Origin: Methylosinus sp. Sm6
GTDB taxonomy: Bacteria > Pseudomonadota > Alphaproteobacteria > Rhizobiales > Beijerinckiaceae
Direction of reading: 5' to 3'
Assembly: GCF_019802345.1 (NCBI RefSeq)
Contig: NZ_JAINDZ010000003.1
Coordinates: forward strand, 62,001 to 126,000
Length of the DNA: 64,000 nucleotides
This document shows, in pieces, positions 8,908 to 17,877 of this stretch (position 1 is the first letter of the stretch; every line of letters starts with the position of its first letter). A program made the translations under genes and the position numbers. A model generated the notes under the pieces. That model did no database searches. It was not told the origin of the DNA and was given only the letters and a program-made list of their open reading frames with translations.

Positions 8908-10046
8908 GCGAGCAATTTTCTTTTCGCCTCCTCGCGACGGACGGCGCCGCGCGGCGCGGCCTCGTCTCGACGCCGCGCGGAGAGATCCGCACGCCCGCCT
9001 TCATGCCGGTGGGAACGGCGGCGACAGTCAAGGCGATGTTTCCGCAGGACGTGCGCGCGACGGGCGCCGATATCGTGCTCGGCAATGTCTATCACCTGAT
9101 GCTGCGCCCCGGCGCGGAGCGCGTCGCGGCGCTCGGCGGCCTGCATCGCTTCATGAATTGGCCGCATCCGATCCTCACCGATTCCGGCGGCTTCCAGGTG
9201 ATGTCGCTGGCCAAGCTGCGCAAGCTCGACGAGCAGGGCGTCGCCTTTCAGTCTCATATCGACGGCTCGCGCCATCTGCTGACGCCCGAGCGCTCGATGG
9301 AGATTCAGCGCCTGCTCGATTCCGACATTCACATGCAGCTCGACGAATGCGTGCGACTGCCGTGCTCGGAGGCGGAGGCCGAGCGCGCCATGCGGCTGTC
9401 GCTGCGCTGGGCCGAGCGCTCGCGCGCCGCCTTCGGCGAGCAGAAGGGCAAGGCGATCTTCGGCATCGTGCAGGGCGCCGACTCGCCTGCGCTGCGCGTC
9501 GAGAGCGCGCAGGCGCTGGCGGCCATGGATTTCCACGGCCTCGCCATAGGCGGCCTCGCCGTCGGCGAGCCGCAGGAGGTGATGCTGGCGATGCTGGAGA
9601 CGGTCATGCCGCATCTGCCCGAGGGCAAGCCGCGCTATCTGATGGGCGTCGGCACGCCGGACGACATCCTGCAATCCGTCGCCCGCGGCGTCGACATGTT
9701 CGACTGCGTGATGCCGACGCGCGCCGGCCGCCACGGCCTCGCCTATACGCGCTTCGGCCGCGTGAACCTGCGCAACGCCCGCCACGCCGATGATCCGGCG
9801 CCGCTGGACGCGGACTCCTCCTGCGAATCGGCGCGCGTCTATTCGCGCGCCTATCTGCATCATCTGATGAAGGCGGGAGAGATTCTCGGCATGATGCTGC
9901 TGACCGAAATCAATGTCGCCTATTATCAGGAGCTGATGGCCGGTCTGCGCCGCGCGATCGAGGAGGGGCGGCTCGCGGATTTCATCGGCGAGACCGAGGA
10001 AGGATGGGCGAGAGGAGAGACGACGGGGCTATCGGGCGAAGGATAA
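8904..10046 (+). CDS. tgt: tRNA-guanine transglycosylase
   Basis: A 380-residue TIM-barrel enzyme that exchanges guanine-34 for preQ1 in tRNAs with GUN anticodons. Catalytic and binding motifs are TDSGGFQV (92-99, Asp nucleophile region), GIVQGA (187-192), GGLAVGE (216-222) and [12 protein letters not shown]. The zinc site normally formed by three Cys and one His near the C-terminus is largely missing: the aligned positions read S305, C307, A310 and I336. The last four residues and the TAA stop lie inside repeat copy B. It overlaps the preceding gene by four bases. Confidence 0.95.
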   Translation: MSEQFSFRLLATDGAARRGLVSTPRGEIRTPAFMPVGTAATVKAMFPQDVRATGADIVLGNVYHLMLRPGAERVAALGGLHRFMNWPHPILTDSGGFQVMSLAKLRKLDEQGVAFQSHIDGSRHLLTPERSMEIQRLLDSDIHMQLDECVRLPCSEAEAERAMRLSLRWAERSRAAFGEQKGKAIFGIVQGADSPALRVESAQALAAMDFHGLAIGGLAVGEPQEVMLAMLETVMPHLPEGKPRYLMGVGTPDDILQSVARGVDMFDCVMPTRAGRHGLAYTRFGRVNLRNARHADDPAPLDADSSCESARVYSRAYLHHLMKAGEILGMMLLTEINVAYYQELMAGLRRAIEEGRLADFIGETEEGWARGETTGLSGEG

Positions 10047-10200
10047 AACCCTACCCCTCGTCCTGAGGAGCCGCCGCAGGCGGCGTCTCGAAGGACGGCC
10101 GCGAGGCGAAATCAAAGGCGTCTCCCCATTGCCATCCTTCGAGACGCCCGCTTCGCGGGCTCCTCAGGATGAGGGTGATCGGGCTATAGTCCTTCACCCG
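10033..10200 (-). repeat. Long palindromic repeat, family 1, copy B (~168 bp, inverted)
   Basis: This copy runs opposite to copies A and C: the CGGGCGAAGGATAAAA end comes first and CCTTCACCCG last, and the GCCGCC hairpin precedes the GCCCGC hairpin. Its first 14 bases are the end of the tgt reading frame, including the stop codon, so the element appears to have inserted into or fused with the 3' end of tgt. Confidence 0.85.
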
Positions 10201-10260
10201 ATGACCCAGAGACGAGCGGATCGCTTTGCGGCGTCCCGATCGACAGGCTACCTGATAGGC

Positions 10261-10290
10261 GCTCCTTCTCCCATTCGTGGGAGAAGGTCC
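10261..10290. repeat. Family-3 hairpin (copy 4)
   Basis: GCTCCTTCTCCCATTCGTGGGAGAAGG, the single-hairpin form of the repeat, lies between repeat copy B and the methyltransferase gene. The remaining bases between 10201 and 10348 show no other structure that I can recognise. Confidence 0.7.
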
Positions 10291-10348
10291 GCTGCTCGTG
10301 TCCATCTGTCGTGATGCGGCGACGGCGCTGAGGGCTGTAATCAATCGA

Positions 10349-11587
10349 ATGAAGGTCCTTCGTATCGGCATCGCTTCTCTTGACGAGATGAAAGCCAGCG
10401 CGCTCGCGGGCTGCGCGCTCGAAGCGCAGCTTCTCGCCTTCGACGCCTTCGGCGCGCCGACGCGGCGAATGGAGGAGGAGGGCGTCGCCTATCTCGTCAA
10501 CGAGTTCTGGACCTCGGCGCAGCGGCAGGCGCATTCGATCCACGAGATCAGCTATCGCGCCTGCTTCAAGCCCCAGCTGCCGGAGTTTTTCATCTCGCGG
10601 CTGACGACGCCCGGCGACGCTGTCTTCGATCCCTTCATGGGGCGCGGCACAACGCCGGTGCAGGCCGCTTTGCAGGGGCGGCGGCCGGTCGGCGCCGACG
10701 TCAATCCGCTCTCGATCCTGTTGACGCGCCCGCGCCTCGCGCCGCCCGGCCTCGACGCCATCGAGCGGCGCCTTTCGGAAATCCCCTGGGATAAAGGCGA
10801 GATCGAGCGCGAGGACCTGCTCGTCTTCTATCATCCTGACACGTTGCGGCGGCTCTGCGCGCTGCGCCGCCACCTGATCGAAGGCGCCGCTGGCGCCGCG
10901 CCTGATCCGATCGACGATTGGATTCGGATGGTCGCGATCAACCGCCTCACCGGACATTCGCCGGGGTTCTTCTCGGTCTATTCGCTGCCGCCGAACCAGG
11001 CGGTCTCGGTCGAGGCGCAGGCCAGGATCAACGAAAAGCGCCGGCAGACGCCGCCGCCGCGCGACGTCGCCGCGCTGATCCTGCGCAAATCGCGCGCGCT
11101 GCTCGCCGACGGCGCGCCGCCGCCGCATCCGCCCGCGCTGCTCGCGACCTCCGACGCCTGGCGCGCGCCTTTCCTTCGCGAGGGCGAGGTTCGGCTCGTC
11201 GTCACCTCGCCGCCTTTTCTCGATGTGGTTCATTATGCGAGCGACAATTGGCTGCGCAACTGGTTCGCCGGGGTCGACCCCGGCGGAATGCGCATCTCCA
11301 ACCATCGCAGCGAGGCGGAATGGGAGCGCATGGCGCGCGCCTGCCTCGCGGAATTCGCCCGCATCGTCGCGCCGGGCGGCCATGTCGCCTTCGAGGTCGG
11401 CGAGGTGCGCGGCGGCAAGGTGCTGCTGGAGCGCCTCGTCTGGCGCGCGGCGGAGGGGCTGCCGTTCGAGCGGCTATTCGTGCTCGTGAACAGCCAGAAT
11501 TTCACCAAGACCAGCAATTGCTGGGGCGTCGGCAACAACGCCAAGGGCACCAACACCAATCGCGTGGTGCTGCTGCGGCGGTTATAA
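10349..11587 (+). CDS. Orphan DNA methyltransferase (N4-cytosine/N6-adenine type)
   Basis: A 412-residue SAM-dependent amino-methyltransferase from ATG 10349; an upstream in-frame ATG (10277) lies inside a repeat and is unlikely. The SAM-binding motif DPFMGRGTT is at 94-102 and the catalytic TSPPF at 286-290. The ~185 residues between them, containing HSPGFFSVYSLPPNQ, may hold target recognition, an order like the alpha class. A conserved-looking tail NFTKTSNCWGVGNNAKGTNTN ends the protein (seen in two parts). No restriction endonuclease or mismatch-repair gene is adjacent, so it is a solitary enzyme, perhaps epigenetic. Repeats lie directly upstream. The recognition sequence cannot be read from the gene. 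Confidence 0.82.
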   Translation: MKVLRIGIASLDEMKASALAGCALEAQLLAFDAFGAPTRRMEEEGVAYLVNEFWTSAQRQAHSIHEISYRACFKPQLPEFFISRLTTPGDAVFDPFMGRGTTPVQAALQGRRPVGADVNPLSILLTRPRLAPPGLDAIERRLSEIPWDKGEIEREDLLVFYHPDTLRRLCALRRHLIEGAAGAAPDPIDDWIRMVAINRLTGHSPGFFSVYSLPPNQAVSVEAQARINEKRRQTPPPRDVAALILRKSRALLADGAPPPHPPALLATSDAWRAPFLREGEVRLVVTSPPFLDVVHYASDNWLRNWFAGVDPGGMRISNHRSEAEWERMARACLAEFARIVAPGGHVAFEVGEVRGGKVLLERLVWRAAEGLPFERLFVLVNSQNFTKTSNCWGVGNNAKGTNTNRVVLLRRL

Positions 11588-11593
11588 CCGCCT

Positions 11594-12094
11594 TCAGCCG
11601 ACCAGCGCGAACGATGGGTGATAGTCGACCGAGCCGCGCGGCGTCTCCGGACCGAAGGACAGCCCCAGGAACAGCTCCGGCGGGCCGCCGGCGAAGCAGA
11701 GCCCGTCGAATTTTGCGAAGCCGAAGCGCCCGTAGAAGGCCGGCTCGCCGAAGACGACGCAGCCGGCGGCGCCCGCCGCGCGCAGCCTCGACAGGGCGGC
11801 CTCGATCAAGGCCGAGCCGACGCCCTGGCGCTGGCGAGCGGGCAGGACGGCGAGCGGGCCGAGCCCGAACCAGCCGAGCGCGGCGCCGTCGATCGTGACC
11901 GGCGAGACCGCGACATGACCGAGAATCTCGCCCGCTTCCTCGGCGACGAGCGACAGCGTGAGCGCGCCGGCCCCGCGTAGCGCGTCGACGAGATCGCCCT
12001 CCTTTTGGTTGCTGTAGGGCATGTGCGCGAAAGCGGCGTCCACGACGCCGTGGATGGCCCGATGATCGTCGGGCGTTTCATCGCGAATGAGCAT
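11594..12094 (-). CDS. GNAT family N-acetyltransferase (YhbS-like)
   Basis: A 166-residue protein from ATG 12094 (MLIRDETPDDHRAI), which is the standard start for this subfamily; longer in-frame extensions read through low-complexity sequence. The acetyl-CoA loop is LPARQRQGVGSALIEAAL (about 88-105), and the C-terminal part GEPAFYGRFGFAKFDG is typical of YhbS-like enzymes. The substrate is unknown. It converges on the methyltransferase gene with six bases between the stops. Confidence 0.85.
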   Translation of the reverse strand: MLIRDETPDDHRAIHGVVDAAFAHMPYSNQKEGDLVDALRGAGALTLSLVAEEAGEILGHVAVSPVTIDGAALGWFGLGPLAVLPARQRQGVGSALIEAALSRLRAAGAAGCVVFGEPAFYGRFGFAKFDGLCFAGGPPELFLGLSFGPETPRGSVDYHPSFALVG

Positions 12095-12176
12095 GGGCGA
12101 GCGCCTTTGATCCGTTCTGGCTTCGGGGCTAAGACTGCGGCTCCGGCGAGCCGCCGTCAACAGGGGACCGCGTCGC

Positions 12177-12836
12177 ATGACCTCCAAATCCACCCGCGAC
12201 ATCGTCGCCGCCGCGAGCGCCTGCGTCGCCTGTTCGGCCGCCGCCGCCACGCTTCCGCCCGGCTTCGTGCGGCTCGCCGATATAGCGCCGCAAATCCTGC
12301 AGGACATGCGCTATGCGGGGACGGATAATTTCACCGGCCGTCCCGTGCCCGGCTACAAGGCGCCGCAATGCTGGCTGCGCGAGGACGCTGCGCAGGCGCT
12401 CGTCGCCGCGCAAGCGGAGGCGAGGACGAAGGGCTTCGAGCTGATCGTCTATGACTGCTACCGTCCGCGTCGCGCCGTCGCTGCCTTCATCGATTGGGCC
12501 GAGAGCCCGGACGAGCGCATGAAGGCGCAATATTATCCTCACGAGAACAAGCGCGATCTGTTCGCGCGCGGCTATATCGCCGAGAAATCCACCCATTCGA
12601 CCGGCCTCGCCGTGGACCTCGGCGTTCTCGGCTGGGACTTCGGCACGCCTTTCGATTATTTCGACGAGCGTTCCTGGACCGCGAGCCAGGATGTGAGCGA
12701 AGCGGCGCGCGCGCATCGTCGCACGCTCGAGGCGCTGATGCGCCGCCACGGCTTTGAAAATCTGCCGACCGAATGGTGGCATTACGCTTTCCGCGGCGCC
12801 GCCGGCGCGCCGAGCTTCGACGTCGAGATCGAATAG
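12177..12836 (+). CDS. Zinc D-Ala-D-Ala dipeptidase (VanX/DdpX family)
   Basis: A 219-residue peptidase of family M15D that cleaves D-Ala-D-Ala dipeptide. Visible are RYAGTDNFTGR (45-55), YDCYRPRR (92-99), the zinc motif STHSTGLAVD with H140 and D147, and EWWH with catalytic E199 and zinc ligand H202. The N-terminal ~24 residues look like a signal peptide, so it should act in the periplasm, probably in wall-peptide recycling. No vanA/vanH-like ligase or dehydrogenase is next to it, which argues against a resistance operon. Confidence 0.9.
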   Translation: MTSKSTRDIVAAASACVACSAAAATLPPGFVRLADIAPQILQDMRYAGTDNFTGRPVPGYKAPQCWLREDAAQALVAAQAEARTKGFELIVYDCYRPRRAVAAFIDWAESPDERMKAQYYPHENKRDLFARGYIAEKSTHSTGLAVDLGVLGWDFGTPFDYFDERSWTASQDVSEAARAHRRTLEALMRRHGFENLPTEWWHYAFRGAAGAPSFDVEIE

Positions 12837-12844
12837 GCGCTTTT

Positions 12845-14515
12845 TCACGCCTTCTTGTCGAAGCGTTCGTGCAGATAGTTCAGTATGCCGAGCGCGAGCT
12901 CTCTCTCCGGCATGAACACGCGGCCGATCTTCTCGCCCTCGAGCAGTTCCGCCTCCGCCTCGTCGCGGGCGCGCAGCGCGACCCGCAGCAGCGGATTGGC
13001 GCGACGGGCGGCGTCGATCATCTTCCGCAGATCGCAGCTGTCGGGCGTCGCGGCGACGATCAGCTCGCTCGCCTGCGCGATATGCGCCTGGACCAGCGAC
13101 GCGGGCTCGGAGGCGTCGCCGCACACCGCCGGAATGTCGCGCGCGCGCAGCGCCTCGACCAGCTCGCGGTTCTGCTCGATGACGACGAAGGGGACGCCCC
13201 ATTCCAGCAGAGCCTCGCCGATGCGGCCGCCGACGCGGCCGTAGCCGACCAGCACGATCTGTCCCTCGAGGCGCGCATCATCGATGCTCGCGGGCAGCTC
13301 GGCGAGCGGATCGGCGCGCAGAGCGCGCGCCCCGAGCCGGGCGCGCAGCGGCTCGATCGCCTCGAAGAGGAGAGAATTGAGCGCGATGGAGACGAGCGCG
13401 CCGGCGAGGACGAGATTGCGCCCCTCCGGCGAGAGCAGGCCGAGAGAGACGCCGAGTCCGGCGAGGATGAAGGAGAATTCGCCGATCTGCGCGAGGCTCG
13501 CGCCGACCGTCAGCGCCGTGTTCAGAGGATAGCGGAAGAGCAGGGTGAGGCCGATCGCGGCGATCGTCTTGCCGATCATCACGATGCCGAGCACGCCGAG
13601 CACGCGGAACGGCTCGTCGATGAAGGCGCGGGGATCGAAAGCCATCCCCACCGAGACGAAGAACAGCACCGAGAAGGCGTCGCGCAGCGGCAGCGTTTGA
13701 TCGGCGGCGCGGTGGCTGAACTCCGATTCGCGCATCATCATGCCGGCGAAGAAGGCGCCGAGCGCGAAGGAGACATCGAACAGCTTGGCCGAGGCGTAGG
13801 CGACGCCGATCGCCGTGGCGACGACGCAGAGCGTGAACAATTCGCGCGATTGCGAGCCCGCCACCCAGAACAGCAGCCGCGGGAACAGGCGCCGCCCGAT
13901 CACCAGCATCAGCACGAGAAAGGCGACGACCTTGGCGAGGGTCATGCCGATCACCGGCCAGAGATCGACCTCGGCGCCATTTGTCGCGCCGAGCATCTCC
14001 GCGAACACCGGCAGCAGCACGAGCAGCAGCACGGTGGCGAGATCCTCGACGACCAGCCAGCCGACGGCGATGCGGCCGTCGATCGTCTCCAGCTCGCCGC
14101 GCTCCTCGAGCGCGCGCAGCAGCACGACCGTCGAGGCGCAGGAGAGCGAGAGGCCGAGCACCAGAGCCGAGCCGAAGCTCCAGCCCCAGGCGGTGGCGAG
14201 GCCGACGCCGAGCGCCGTCGCAATGGCCATCTGCGCCAGCGCGCCGGGGGCGGCGACGCGGCGGACGGACAAGAGATCGTCGAGCGAGAGATGCAGGCCG
14301 ACGCCGAACATCAGAAGTATGATTCCGATCTCGGCGAGCTGGTCGGCGAGGGCGACATCGGCCACGAAGCCGGGCGTCGCCGGGCCGAGCATCATGCCGG
14401 CGATCAGATAGCCGACGAGCGGCGACAGCCGCAGCCGGGACGCCGCCAGGCCCATGACGAGCGCGAGGCCGAGAGCGGCGGCGATGGTGGTCAGCAGGTC
14501 GACGCCGTGAGTCAC
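12845..14515 (-). CDS. CPA2-family K+/H+ antiporter with RCK (TrkA-N) domain, KefB/YbaL-like
   Basis: About 556 residues. The GTG start at 14515 is chosen because GAGGAGG (14519-14526 on this strand) sits just upstream; longer in-frame readings run into repeats. Some twelve membrane helices occupy residues ~5-390 with the family pattern LVGYLIAGMMLGP, GLSLSCASTVVLLR and AQIGEFSFILAG. A cytoplasmic nucleotide-binding RCK-N domain follows (IVLVGYGRVGGRIGEALLE, about 410 on), with a short C-terminal region. It should exchange cations for protons across the inner membrane. The exact ion and the YbaL versus KefB choice are not certain. It converges on the dipeptidase gene. Confidence 0.9.
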   Translation of the reverse strand: MTHGVDLLTTIAAALGLALVMGLAASRLRLSPLVGYLIAGMMLGPATPGFVADVALADQLAEIGIILLMFGVGLHLSLDDLLSVRRVAAPGALAQMAIATALGVGLATAWGWSFGSALVLGLSLSCASTVVLLRALEERGELETIDGRIAVGWLVVEDLATVLLLVLLPVFAEMLGATNGAEVDLWPVIGMTLAKVVAFLVLMLVIGRRLFPRLLFWVAGSQSRELFTLCVVATAIGVAYASAKLFDVSFALGAFFAGMMMRESEFSHRAADQTLPLRDAFSVLFFVSVGMAFDPRAFIDEPFRVLGVLGIVMIGKTIAAIGLTLLFRYPLNTALTVGASLAQIGEFSFILAGLGVSLGLLSPEGRNLVLAGALVSIALNSLLFEAIEPLRARLGARALRADPLAELPASIDDARLEGQIVLVGYGRVGGRIGEALLEWGVPFVVIEQNRELVEALRARDIPAVCGDASEPASLVQAHIAQASELIVAATPDSCDLRKMIDAARRANPLLRVALRARDEAEAELLEGEKIGRVFMPERELALGILNYLHERFDKKA

Positions 14516-14549
14516 TTGTCCTCCTCGGTTGCGGGCCGCCTTAGTGGCG

Positions 14550-14642
14550 TGATTCAGCCGATTTGACAGGGCTGAAAGAGCGAGCCTGAAGGCTCGCGGT
14601 CCAGGGCCGCGCTTGGACCGCGAGCCTTCAGGCTCGCTCTCG
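14550..14642 (+). repeat. Double-hairpin repeat, family 2 (copy D1)
   Basis: Two hairpins, GCGAGCCTGAAGGCTCGC and GCGAGCCTTCAGGCTCGC, are joined by GGTCC...GGACC (14580-14637). A 27-base leader, GATTCAGCCGATTTGACAGG and on, lies before them and recurs inverted at copy D3 (52113-52140). It lies between the antiporter and recG. Confidence 0.85.
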
Positions 14643-14788
14643 AGAGCATTCGGTTTTGATGACGCAGGCCACCAGCAGGTCGCGCGCCACAGGATGGATA
14701 GAGGAAAGGCGCCGCCGAAGCGACCCTCGACTGGGCGGCGGTCACGCGAGGCATGACAAACCGCCTGCGATAGAGGAAAAGGCGCGTC

Positions 14789-16891
14789 ATGCGCCCCTCC
14801 ATTCTCGATCCGCTGTTCGGCCGCGCCGCCGCCCTGCCGGGGATCGGCCCGAAGACCGCCAAGCTGTTCGACCGGCTGCTCGCCACGCCGGGCAAGGAGA
14901 CGCGCCTCGTCGATATTCTCTTCCATCTGCCGATCAATCTACTCGACCGCAGCCTGCGCCCGACCATCGCCGAGGCGCCCTATGACCAGATCGTCGTGCT
15001 GAAGGTGCGCGTCGCCGAGCATCGCAAGCCGCAGGGCCGCTACGCCAAGGCGCCGTATAAGGTGCTGGTCGAGGACGACACCGGCGATTGCCAGCTGATC
15101 TTCTTCCTCGCCAACGCCGATTGGATCGAGCGCAGCCTGCCCATCGGCGCGACGCGCTGGGTGTCGGGCAAGCTCGAGCTCTATGACGGGCGCCGGCAGA
15201 TCGTGCATCCCGACCGCGTGCTCGACGAGGCGGGGATCGCCAAGTTGCCGCCGGCCGAAGCGGTCCATGGCCTCACCGAGGGGCTGCAGGAGCGCTTCGT
15301 GCAGCGCGCCGTCGAGGGGGCGCTGGAACGGCTGCCGCAGCTGCCGGAATGGCAGGACCCGTCGGTGCTCGCGGCCAATAAGCTCCCCGATTTCCGCGCC
15401 GCGCTGCTGGAGGCGCATCATCCGAAATCGCGCGCCGACGTCGAGCCCATGAGCAAGGCGCGCCAACGCCTCGCGCTCGACGAGCTGCTGTCGCAGCAGC
15501 TGGCGCTGCGTCTCCTGCGCGCGAAAATGAAGCGTCTACCGGGTCGCGAGAACGCCGGCGACGGTCGTTTTTCTCGGGCGATCGAGGCGGCGCTTCCCTA
15601 TGCCCTGACCGGCGCGCAAAAGCGCGCGCTCGACGAAATCCGCGCCGATCTCGGCTCGCCGCGGCGCATGCTGCGCCTGCTGCAAGGCGACGTCGGCTCG
15701 GGCAAGACGATCGTGGCTCTGCTCGCCATGGCCAGCGTCGTCGAATGCGGACGGCAGGCGGCGCTGATGGCGCCGACGGAGATTTTGGCGCGCCAGCACT
15801 ACGACCGCCTGCTGCCGCTGGCCGAGGGCGCCGGCCTGCGCCTGGCGCTGCTCACCGGCCGCGCCAAGCCGTCGGAACGCGCGCGGCTGCACGAGACGAT
15901 CGCGCGCGGCGAGGTCGATGTCGTCGTCGGCACGCATTCGCTGGCGCAGAATGATCTCGCCTTCGCCGATCTCGGCCTCGCCGTCATCGACGAGCAGCAC
16001 CGTTTCGGCGTGCAGCAGCGCCTCGCGCTCGGCGCCAAGGGCGAGGCGGCGGATGTTCTGGTGATGACCGCGACGCCCATTCCGCGCTCGCTGGCGCTCA
16101 CCTATTTCGGCGACATGGACAGCTCCGTCCTCGACGAGAAGCCGCCCGGCCGCTCGGCCGTCGACACGCGCGCGCTGCCGGTCTCGCGCATCGGCGATGT
16201 GGTGGAGGGCGTGCGGCGGGCGCTCGCCTCGGGCGCGCGCGTCTATTGGGTGTGCCCGCTGGTCGAGGAGAACGAGGAGCTGGACCTCGCCGCCGCACAG
16301 GACCGCCACGACGATCTCACCCGCATCTTCGGCGCCATCGTCGGCCTCGTTCACGGCCGCATGAAGGGCGCCGAGCGCGACGCCGCCATGGAGGCGTTCA
16401 AGGACGGCGCGACGCGCATCCTCGTCGCCACCACGGTGATCGAGGTCGGCGTCGACGTGCCCGAGGCGACGGTGATGGTGATCGAGCACGCCGAGCGCTT
16501 CGGCCTCGCGCAATTGCATCAGCTGCGCGGGCGCGTCGGGCGCGGCTCCGGCAAATCCTCCTGCCTGCTGCTCTACAAGGGTCCGCTCGGCGAGACGGCC
16601 AAGGCGCGCCTCGTCACGCTGCGCCAGACCGAGGACGGCTTCCGCATCGCCGAGGAAGATTTGCGCCTGCGCGGGGAGGGGGAAATCCTCGGCTCGCGCC
16701 AATCGGGCCTGCCGGGCTTTCGCCTCGCCGATATTTCGGCCCATGCGCGGCTGCTCGCCATCGCCCGCGACGACGCCGAGCTGATCCTGCGACGCGACCC
16801 GGAGCTGGCGAGCCCGCGCGGCGAGGCGCTGCGCATCCTGCTCTATCTGTTCGAGCGCGACGAAGCGGTCAGGCTGCTGCGCGCCGGATGA
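14789..16891 (+). CDS. recG: ATP-dependent DNA helicase RecG
   Basis: A 700-residue branch-migration helicase that remodels stalled forks and Holliday junctions. An N-terminal wedge/OB domain (about 1-250) is followed by the motor. Walker A GDVGSGKT has its lysine at K306, and the DEAH-type box is DEQHRFG. TATPIPRSL and QLRGRVGRG are the later helicase motifs. The C-terminal EILGSRQSGLPGFRLAD block is specific to RecG. Length and order are normal. Repeat D1 lies upstream and a small membrane-protein gene follows. Confidence 0.96.
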   Translation: MRPSILDPLFGRAAALPGIGPKTAKLFDRLLATPGKETRLVDILFHLPINLLDRSLRPTIAEAPYDQIVVLKVRVAEHRKPQGRYAKAPYKVLVEDDTGDCQLIFFLANADWIERSLPIGATRWVSGKLELYDGRRQIVHPDRVLDEAGIAKLPPAEAVHGLTEGLQERFVQRAVEGALERLPQLPEWQDPSVLAANKLPDFRAALLEAHHPKSRADVEPMSKARQRLALDELLSQQLALRLLRAKMKRLPGRENAGDGRFSRAIEAALPYALTGAQKRALDEIRADLGSPRRMLRLLQGDVGSGKTIVALLAMASVVECGRQAALMAPTEILARQHYDRLLPLAEGAGLRLALLTGRAKPSERARLHETIARGEVDVVVGTHSLAQNDLAFADLGLAVIDEQHRFGVQQRLALGAKGEAADVLVMTATPIPRSLALTYFGDMDSSVLDEKPPGRSAVDTRALPVSRIGDVVEGVRRALASGARVYWVCPLVEENEELDLAAAQDRHDDLTRIFGAIVGLVHGRMKGAERDAAMEAFKDGATRILVATTVIEVGVDVPEATVMVIEHAERFGLAQLHQLRGRVGRGSGKSSCLLLYKGPLGETAKARLVTLRQTEDGFRIAEEDLRLRGEGEILGSRQSGLPGFRLADISAHARLLAIARDDAELILRRDPELASPRGEALRILLYLFERDEAVRLLRAG

Positions 16892-16996
16892 GCGGGCCTT
16901 TATCCGCGCCGCGGTTGGGCGTAGTCTCACGCGCCGTGTTGCGGCAAAGAAGAACAATGAAAATAGCGCGGCGAAGCGCTCGGAGAGGAGGAAGTG

Positions 16997-17143
16997 GTGT
17001 CGACGATTCAGACGATCTGGGGTTATCTGACCTGGTCCGACAAGGCGATGATCGGCGCAAATCTCATCGTGGCCTGCATCTTCTTCGTGTCCTGGCGGCG
17101 CAAGAAGCGCCGCCTCGCCGCCGCGGCGAAGAATGGCGAGTGA
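16997..17143 (+). CDS. Small single-pass membrane protein (48 aa)
   Basis: The GTG start at 16997 is set by GAGGAGG at 16985-16991. The product begins VSTIQTIWGYLTWSDKAMIG, spans the membrane once (about residues 16-30, IGANLIVACIFFVSW) and ends in a strongly basic stretch (RRKKRR) that should stay cytoplasmic. I do not recognise the family. It follows recG by about 100 bases and ends three bases before the opposing GST gene. The good ribosome site and clean membrane topology argue that it is real. Confidence 0.55.
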   Translation: MSTIQTIWGYLTWSDKAMIGANLIVACIFFVSWRRKKRRLAAAAKNGE

Positions 17144-17146
17144 CGT

Positions 17147-17857
17147 TCACTCGCCGCGCCGCAAGCTCGCCGCGGTCTGGCCGAACAGGATTTTGCGCTC
17201 CGCCTCGGTGAAGCCCGAGGCCGAAGGCCGGCGATAGGCCTCACCCTCCGCATAGGCGCGCGCGACGGCCGGCCGCGCGTAAATGGCGTCGAACCAGCGC
17301 TTCAGATCGGGAAAATCCTCGAGCTTCTGCCCTTGCTGCTCGAACGGAACGATCCAGGGAAAAGCGGCCATGTCGGCGATCGAATAATCGTCGGCGAGGA
17401 AGTCGCGGCCCTGGAGCCGACGGTCCAGCACGCCATAGAGCCGGTTGGTCTCATTGACGTAGCGGTCGATCGCGTAAGGGATCTTCTCGGGGGCGTAATT
17501 GCGGAAATGATGGGTCTGCCCGGCCATCGGCCCCAGGCCGCCGACCTGCCAGAACAGCCATTCGAGCGTGGCGATGCGCCCGCGCGGGTCCTTCGGCAGG
17601 AAGCAGCCGGTCTTTTCGGCGAGATAGACGAGGATCGCCCCGGATTCGAACACGGAAAGCGGCGCGCCGCCGTCGGCGGGTGCATGGTCGACGATCGCTG
17701 GCATCCGGTTGTTGGGCGAGATGGCGAGAAATTCGGGCCGGAACTGCTCGCCCTTGCCGATATCGACCGGGACGATGCGATAGTCGAGCCCGGCTTCCTC
17801 GAGAAAAATCGTGATCTTGTGGCCGTTGGGGGTAGGCCAGTAGTGCAGGTCGATCAT
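17147..17857 (-). CDS. Glutathione S-transferase family protein (YfcG/YghU-like)
   Basis: A 236-residue GST with an N-terminal thioredoxin-fold domain (MIDLHYWPTPNGHKITIFLEE region, about 1-85) and a helical C-terminal domain. TPNGHK and ISPNNRMPAIVD resemble the nu-class disulfide-bond oxidoreductases YfcG/YghU rather than detoxifying GSTs. FESGAILVYLAEK is the glutathione-binding SNAIL-like segment. It is cytosolic and its substrate is unknown. It lies downstream of the PAS kinase, separated by a heptanucleotide array. Confidence 0.88.
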   Translation of the reverse strand: MIDLHYWPTPNGHKITIFLEEAGLDYRIVPVDIGKGEQFRPEFLAISPNNRMPAIVDHAPADGGAPLSVFESGAILVYLAEKTGCFLPKDPRGRIATLEWLFWQVGGLGPMAGQTHHFRNYAPEKIPYAIDRYVNETNRLYGVLDRRLQGRDFLADDYSIADMAAFPWIVPFEQQGQKLEDFPDLKRWFDAIYARPAVARAYAEGEAYRRPSASGFTEAERKILFGQTAASLRRGE

Positions 17858-17877
17858 GGGGACCTCGTCGGTTGGAA

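Noticed and set aside
12177-12836. A vancomycin-resistance operon suggested by the VanX-like gene
   Set aside because: No VanH, VanA or regulator genes are adjacent. Stand-alone VanX/DdpX homologues serve wall-peptide turnover in Gram-negative bacteria.
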